From contig JALEPE010000066.1 in the NCBI GenBank assembly GCA_022766795.1, positions 1 through 8,310 of the forward strand: a stretch of 8,310 bases of DNA. Reading direction: 5' to 3'. Position numbers and translations under genes: made by a program. Shown here in pieces: positions 5,149 through 8,310 of the stretch; positions within the stretch are counted from its first letter, which is position 1; every line of letters begins with the position of its first letter. This DNA comes from Helicobacter sp. (GTDB lineage: Bacteria; Campylobacterota; Campylobacteria; Campylobacterales; Helicobacteraceae). The notes under the pieces were generated by a model. The model saw only the letters and a list, made by a program, of their open reading frames with translations, did no database searches and was not told the DNA's origin.

Positions 5149-6618
5149 ATGTTTAGAGTTTTAGCCCTTTTATTGCTTGGGATAATCCCGACTTTTGCCT
5201 GTGAAAATCGCGTGTTTAACTTAAGTGTGCAGGATTATTCTATTAGTGCTAATGCGATTTTAAAGGAGTTTTCTACTGCTTGTGCTTTTAGCGTAATTTG
5301 GGACGAAGCGGAAGTAGAATCGCGATTAGCACAAAAGTTGCCTATGATTAATTTTAAGGATAAAGATTTGCTATTTATCCTAGACTTGCTATTTGATGCG
5401 CTTAATTTGCATTATAGTTTTGAGAATGATGTGCTGCATTTAAAACTCCAAGATACAAAAACCTTTAAAATCAATTATTTAAACACACATCGGCAGGGCA
5501 TTAGCAACACGGCAGTTGCGATTAATAATGATGAAGGTCAAAGCAATATGCAAGCGCAAAATGGGTTGCTTGAGCGCGTAAGCCAATCTGGAATCCATAT
5601 CAAAAGTGAGGATGGATTTAACTTTTGGGAAAATATTAGCGATGAGATTCTCGCAATGCTTGAGGTTAAAGAAAACAATGGCGATGTGATTATTAACAAA
5701 GGTGCGGGACTGATTAGCGTTAAGGGCGATAAAAAGACATTAAAAAAGGTGGAATCCTATCTTGCAAATCTACAAGCAAGATTGCAAAAGCAGGTGTTAA
5801 TTGATGTACAGATTCTAAGTGTGCGCCATAACAATGCACGTAGTATGGGCGTAAATTGGGATAATTTGTATAATTTGCAAAATGTTACGATTCCGCCCTT
5901 TAGCGAGGGTGCGTCCTTTGGCGGAAATGGACAAGTGGGGAATGCAAGCGGACTTAGCCTTGTTGGAGGAAGTGGAGGGAAAAGTTTGCAATATGGACTA
6001 AATATTTTTTCAGCAGGACTTAGTTTAACGCGCATTGTGGAATTTTTACAAGGATATGGCGAAGTGCATTCTATTTCAAATCCAAAAGTGCTAACACTCA
6101 ATAACCAACCCGCATTGATTAGCGTGGGCGATATTTTACGCTACAAAAAGAGTAATATTTATCAAAATGTCAATGCACAAACCACACTTACTAACACAAA
6201 CAATGAATATCCGAGCATTTTTGCAGGTGTGTTATTGGACATCACACCTTTGGTGTTTGAGGATTTTATTATGCTTAAAATTAATCCCTCTATCACGCGC
6301 ACGAAAGATTTGCAAACTAAAATTGCTGCTAACGCCTTTGAAACGCCTCCAAATCTTACAACAAACCAACTAAGCGCAATGGTGAAAGTCAAAAATAGCC
6401 AAAAAGTGATTCTAGGCGGACTCATTGCACAAAATACTTCACAAGAGTACAATAAGATTCCACTTCTTGGAGATATTCCACTCATTAAGTCCTTGTTTTC
6501 TTACACGCAAGATTCCACGAGCACGGAAGAGATTGTTTTTATTATTGCACCTAGAATTATTGATGATGTAGGGCATTTAAGCTTAGAGGATTTGGGATAT
6601 AGTGTGATTAAGGAGTGA
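5149..6618 (+). CDS. MshL/CtsD-type outer-membrane secretin
   Basis: Secretins form the outer-membrane ring through which type IV pili, type II secretion substrates or incoming DNA pass. The 489-residue product has a signal peptide (about 1-17, TFA before CEN), an N0/STN domain (about 21-100), a linker (about 101-155), and an N1-like domain with FWENISDEI (159-167), INKGAGLISVKG (182-193) and LQKQVLIDVQILSV (212-225). The last three are typical of MshL-type secretins. The secretin core follows, with GYGEVHSISNPKVLTLNNQP (302-321) and the C-terminal signature ILGGLIAQNT and IPLLGDIPL (421-445). It ends shortly after the core, so no pilotin-binding S domain is seen. The Cys at 18 lacks a proper lipobox. 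A Gly/Asn/Ser-rich stretch lies at 253-278. The start lies three bases after the previous stop with only a weak GGGG upstream, suggesting coupled translation. The Campylobacter counterpart would be ctsD, needed for transformation. Confidence 0.93.
   Translation: MFRVLALLLLGIIPTFACENRVFNLSVQDYSISANAILKEFSTACAFSVIWDEAEVESRLAQKLPMINFKDKDLLFILDLLFDALNLHYSFENDVLHLKLQDTKTFKINYLNTHRQGISNTAVAINNDEGQSNMQAQNGLLERVSQSGIHIKSEDGFNFWENISDEILAMLEVKENNGDVIINKGAGLISVKGDKKTLKKVESYLANLQARLQKQVLIDVQILSVRHNNARSMGVNWDNLYNLQNVTIPPFSEGASFGGNGQVGNASGLSLVGGSGGKSLQYGLNIFSAGLSLTRIVEFLQGYGEVHSISNPKVLTLNNQPALISVGDILRYKKSNIYQNVNAQTTLTNTNNEYPSIFAGVLLDITPLVFEDFIMLKINPSITRTKDLQTKIAANAFETPPNLTTNQLSAMVKVKNSQKVILGGLIAQNTSQEYNKIPLLGDIPLIKSLFSYTQDSTSTEEIVFIIAPRIIDDVGHLSLEDLGYSVIKE
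6610..6615 (+). promoter_or_regulatory. Ribosome binding site that fixes the next gene's start
   Basis: AAGGAG at 6610-6615 lies five bases before the ATG at 6621. It overlaps the in-frame GTG at 6615, which therefore cannot be the start. The site lies within the last codons of the secretin gene. Confidence 0.8.
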
Positions 6619-6620
6619 TA

Positions 6621-7262
6621 ATGCGGTTTGCGGTAGCGTGTGTGGTTTTGGGTATAGTAATGATAATTTTTGGTGCAAATATGGGAGATACAGATGCAAT
6701 GAAGCCCTCTAATAAACCTTGCTTTTATACGCAAGCGACCGCGCTAAATGTGCGTCAATCTCCTAATAAGGAATCGCAAATTTTGCAAACACTCCCAAGA
6801 GGTAAGCAAATTTGTGTGTATGGGGAAGTTGAAAATGGATTTTTGCATACAGAGCTTGGCTATATCGCGGTGCAATATCTAAGCTTAAATCCCGCTCTAA
6901 AGCCTGCTATGCAACACAATATAAAATCCCAATTACATAGAGATTCTACAAAGCCAACGCAGCCTAAAATTATGCTAACAAGCACGGAAAAAGCCTCTAA
7001 GCACAATGTAGAGTTGCAAAGCATCTTGCATCAAGCGCGTGCAGCAATGGAAGCGCAAAATTATATGCAAGCGAAAAATCTAGCCTTGCAAATAAATGCT
7101 AAAAATCCCAAAAATATTGAGAGTTGGGAAATTTTTACTAAGGCATTGTATTTAGAGGGAAACAAGCAAGAGGCGATGTTAATTTTAGAAAATTTTTTGT
7201 TACAGCACCATAATGACGCACTTTTTAGGTTATTAGAGCAAATGCAAGGGGATAAAATTTAA
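6621..7262 (+). CDS. Membrane-anchored SH3b plus TPR-like protein (MshN position)
   Basis: The 213-residue product starts with a hydrophobic segment (about 4-18) acting as signal peptide or inner-membrane anchor. A bacterial SH3-like domain follows (about 36-88), with YTQATALNVRQSPNKESQIL and GYIAVQYL as hallmarks of its first and last strands. Then come a charged linker (about 90-128) and helical pairs resembling TPRs (about 130-205, with AAMEAQNYMQAKNLALQINA at 141-160). SH3b domains often bind peptidoglycan peptides, and TPRs mediate protein contacts, so a role in holding the apparatus in the cell wall is plausible but inferred. It lies between secretin and ATPase genes, where MSHA loci carry the TPR protein MshN; Campylobacter has ctsP and ctsX between the corresponding genes. 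Its last base overlaps the next start (TAATG). Exact function unknown. Confidence 0.7.
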   Translation: MRFAVACVVLGIVMIIFGANMGDTDAMKPSNKPCFYTQATALNVRQSPNKESQILQTLPRGKQICVYGEVENGFLHTELGYIAVQYLSLNPALKPAMQHNIKSQLHRDSTKPTQPKIMLTSTEKASKHNVELQSILHQARAAMEAQNYMQAKNLALQINAKNPKNIESWEIFTKALYLEGNKQEAMLILENFLLQHHNDALFRLLEQMQGDKI

Positions 7263-8310
7263 TGGCAAAAACTTTGTTAAACGCAGAACAAATGCGTTAT
7301 TTTGGTGCAATTATCAAGACAGCGGATATAAACAATGTAGAAATTGCCTTGCTCAACTGCGCCACTAATCCACACAAAGCGACAATAAAAAGTATTTTGT
7401 CAGGTTATAACATTGTCTTTAGTGAGATTTTAGAATCCGAGTTTGAAAGTCAAATGCAGGCTTTAGAGCAAAATGCGTATTTAGAGAATCTTCTAGCGCA
7501 AATCAAACAGGAAATTTACGCGGAATCTAAAGAGCGCGATTCTAGCATACAAGCCCTTGTTTGTTTTCTCTTGCAACTTGCCATTAATGCGCGCGCAAGC
7601 GATGTGCATATAGAGCTTGATATGGAAAATGTGCGGGTGCGATTCCGCATTGATGGCGTTTTGGTGGAGAAATTTTGTTTTGCGATGTGGCTGTTTGCGC
7701 CACTTAGTGCTAGCATTAAGCTATTAGCGCATTTGAATTTAACGGAATCTAGGCGACCACAAGATGGCAGATTCTCTTTGCAACTAAAGAATATTGCAAA
7801 AGAGACGCAGAGCTTTGATTTTCGTGTTTCTACTTTGCCCTTAGTGCAAGGGGAATCGCTAGTGCTTAGAATCCTAGATAAACACAAAACATTAATCCCT
7901 TTGGAATCTTTGGGTTTTGGCGAGATGGAATTAGCGCAGATTAAAAATCTATCCAATCTCCCCTTTGGGTTAGTACTCATCACTGGTCCCACAGGTAGCG
8001 GTAAAAGCACCACAATGTATGGAATCCTAAACATTTTAAAGCATCGGAATCTAAAGATTATCACGCTTGAAGATCCGGTGGAATATCGCTTGGAACACAT
8101 TAATCAAGTGGCAATGTCTAAAGATGTGGAGTTTATCAATATTTTGCGCAATGTCTTGCGTCAAGATCCTGATGTGATAAGCTTAGGCGAAGTGCGCGAT
8201 AAAGAGAGCTTACAGCTTGCTATTCAAGCGGCTTTCACAGGGCATTTAGTGTTTGCGACATTGCATACCAATGATGCATTAGATTCTGTTGTGCGCCTGC
8301 TAGATATGGG
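7262..8310 (+). CDS. GspE/PilB/CtsE-type secretion ATPase (partial, cut by the right edge)
   Basis: This is the cytoplasmic hexameric ATPase that drives pilus or pseudopilus assembly. About 349 codons are visible, with no stop before the window end. The N-terminal domain is short (about 1-100), resembling only the later part of the usual type II ATPase N-domain. The N2E domain shows SDVHIE (113-118) and VRFRIDG (125-131). Catalytic motifs follow in order: Walker A GPTGSGKST (242-250, Lys248), Asp box TLEDPVEYR (268-276), Walker B LGEVRD (308-313, Glu310) and His box GHLVFATLHTND (327-338). All key residues are intact. The C-terminal part, including any zinc-binding cysteines of the GspE type, lies outside. 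The ATG is at 7262, overlapping the previous stop by one base. A GspF/MshG/CtsF-type platform gene is expected next. It could serve transformation, a type IV pilus or secretion. Confidence 0.95.
   Translation, partial: MAKTLLNAEQMRYFGAIIKTADINNVEIALLNCATNPHKATIKSILSGYNIVFSEILESEFESQMQALEQNAYLENLLAQIKQEIYAESKERDSSIQALVCFLLQLAINARASDVHIELDMENVRVRFRIDGVLVEKFCFAMWLFAPLSASIKLLAHLNLTESRRPQDGRFSLQLKNIAKETQSFDFRVSTLPLVQGESLVLRILDKHKTLIPLESLGFGEMELAQIKNLSNLPFGLVLITGPTGSGKSTTMYGILNILKHRNLKIITLEDPVEYRLEHINQVAMSKDVEFINILRNVLRQDPDVISLGEVRDKESLQLAIQAAFTGHLVFATLHTNDALDSVVRLLDM

Noticed and set aside
5149..5205. Lipoprotein signal (PTFAC) on the secretin.
   Set aside because: Residues -3 and -2 are Thr and Phe, which do not fit a lipobox; an ordinary signal peptidase cut after TFA is likelier.
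6615..6617. GTG as the start of the SH3b protein.
   Set aside because: It overlaps the AAGGAG ribosome binding site; the ATG at 6621 has correct spacing.
1..8310. CRISPR arrays, tRNA or rRNA genes, insertion sequences.
   Set aside because: No regularly spaced direct repeats, no tRNA-like T-loop and no transposase frame were seen on either strand.

Overview
The window looks like chromosomal DNA from a Campylobacterota bacterium, most likely a Helicobacter-type species other than H. pylori. The evidence is the AT-rich composition, TATAAT-type -10 boxes with weak -35 boxes, tightly packed genes, a fumarate/succinate antiporter typical of fumarate-respiring members of the group, and a transformation or type II secretion-like operon resembling the cts genes of Campylobacter. 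The species cannot be named from the sequence alone.

The left part is on the minus strand. A possible gene start at 33 runs off the left edge. Next comes dcuB (158-1546), an anaerobic C4-dicarboxylate antiporter, with a hairpin terminator behind it and its own promoter plus a 9-bp inverted repeat in front. A short interval with a dispersed GTCATTG-type repeat separates dcuB from a TerC/Alx-family membrane protein gene (1823-2821, GTG start). That gene has a very good promoter (TTGAAA, 18 bp, TATAAT).

A 341-base divergent intergenic region follows. From 3163 to the right edge there is one compact plus-strand operon of six genes with junctions of -14, -1, +3, +2 and -1 bases. They encode a GspL/MshI-like protein (PilM-like half plus PilN-like half), a PilO/GspM/MshJ-like protein, a small exported PilP/GspC/MshK-like protein, an MshL/CtsD-type secretin, an anchored SH3b plus TPR-like protein in the MshN position, and a GspE/PilB/MshE/CtsE-type ATPase cut by the window end.

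These six products can span the envelope: cytoplasmic motor, inner-membrane platform, periplasmic connector, peptidoglycan-facing SH3b protein and outer-membrane secretin. The gene order copies the MSHA-pilus order I-J-K-L-N-E but lacks the MshM/CtsP-type ATPase that would sit next to the secretin. By analogy with Campylobacter cts genes the likely job is DNA uptake; a type IV pilus or protein secretion remains possible. A GspF-like platform gene and pseudopilins would be expected just beyond the right edge.

The most unusual sequence-level signal is the hexamer GGAATC (or GATTCC). I counted 35 copies by hand, roughly ten times what base composition predicts, on both strands and both inside and outside genes. 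One inverted pair forms the dcuB terminator, a pattern like the uptake-sequence pairs of other naturally transformable bacteria.
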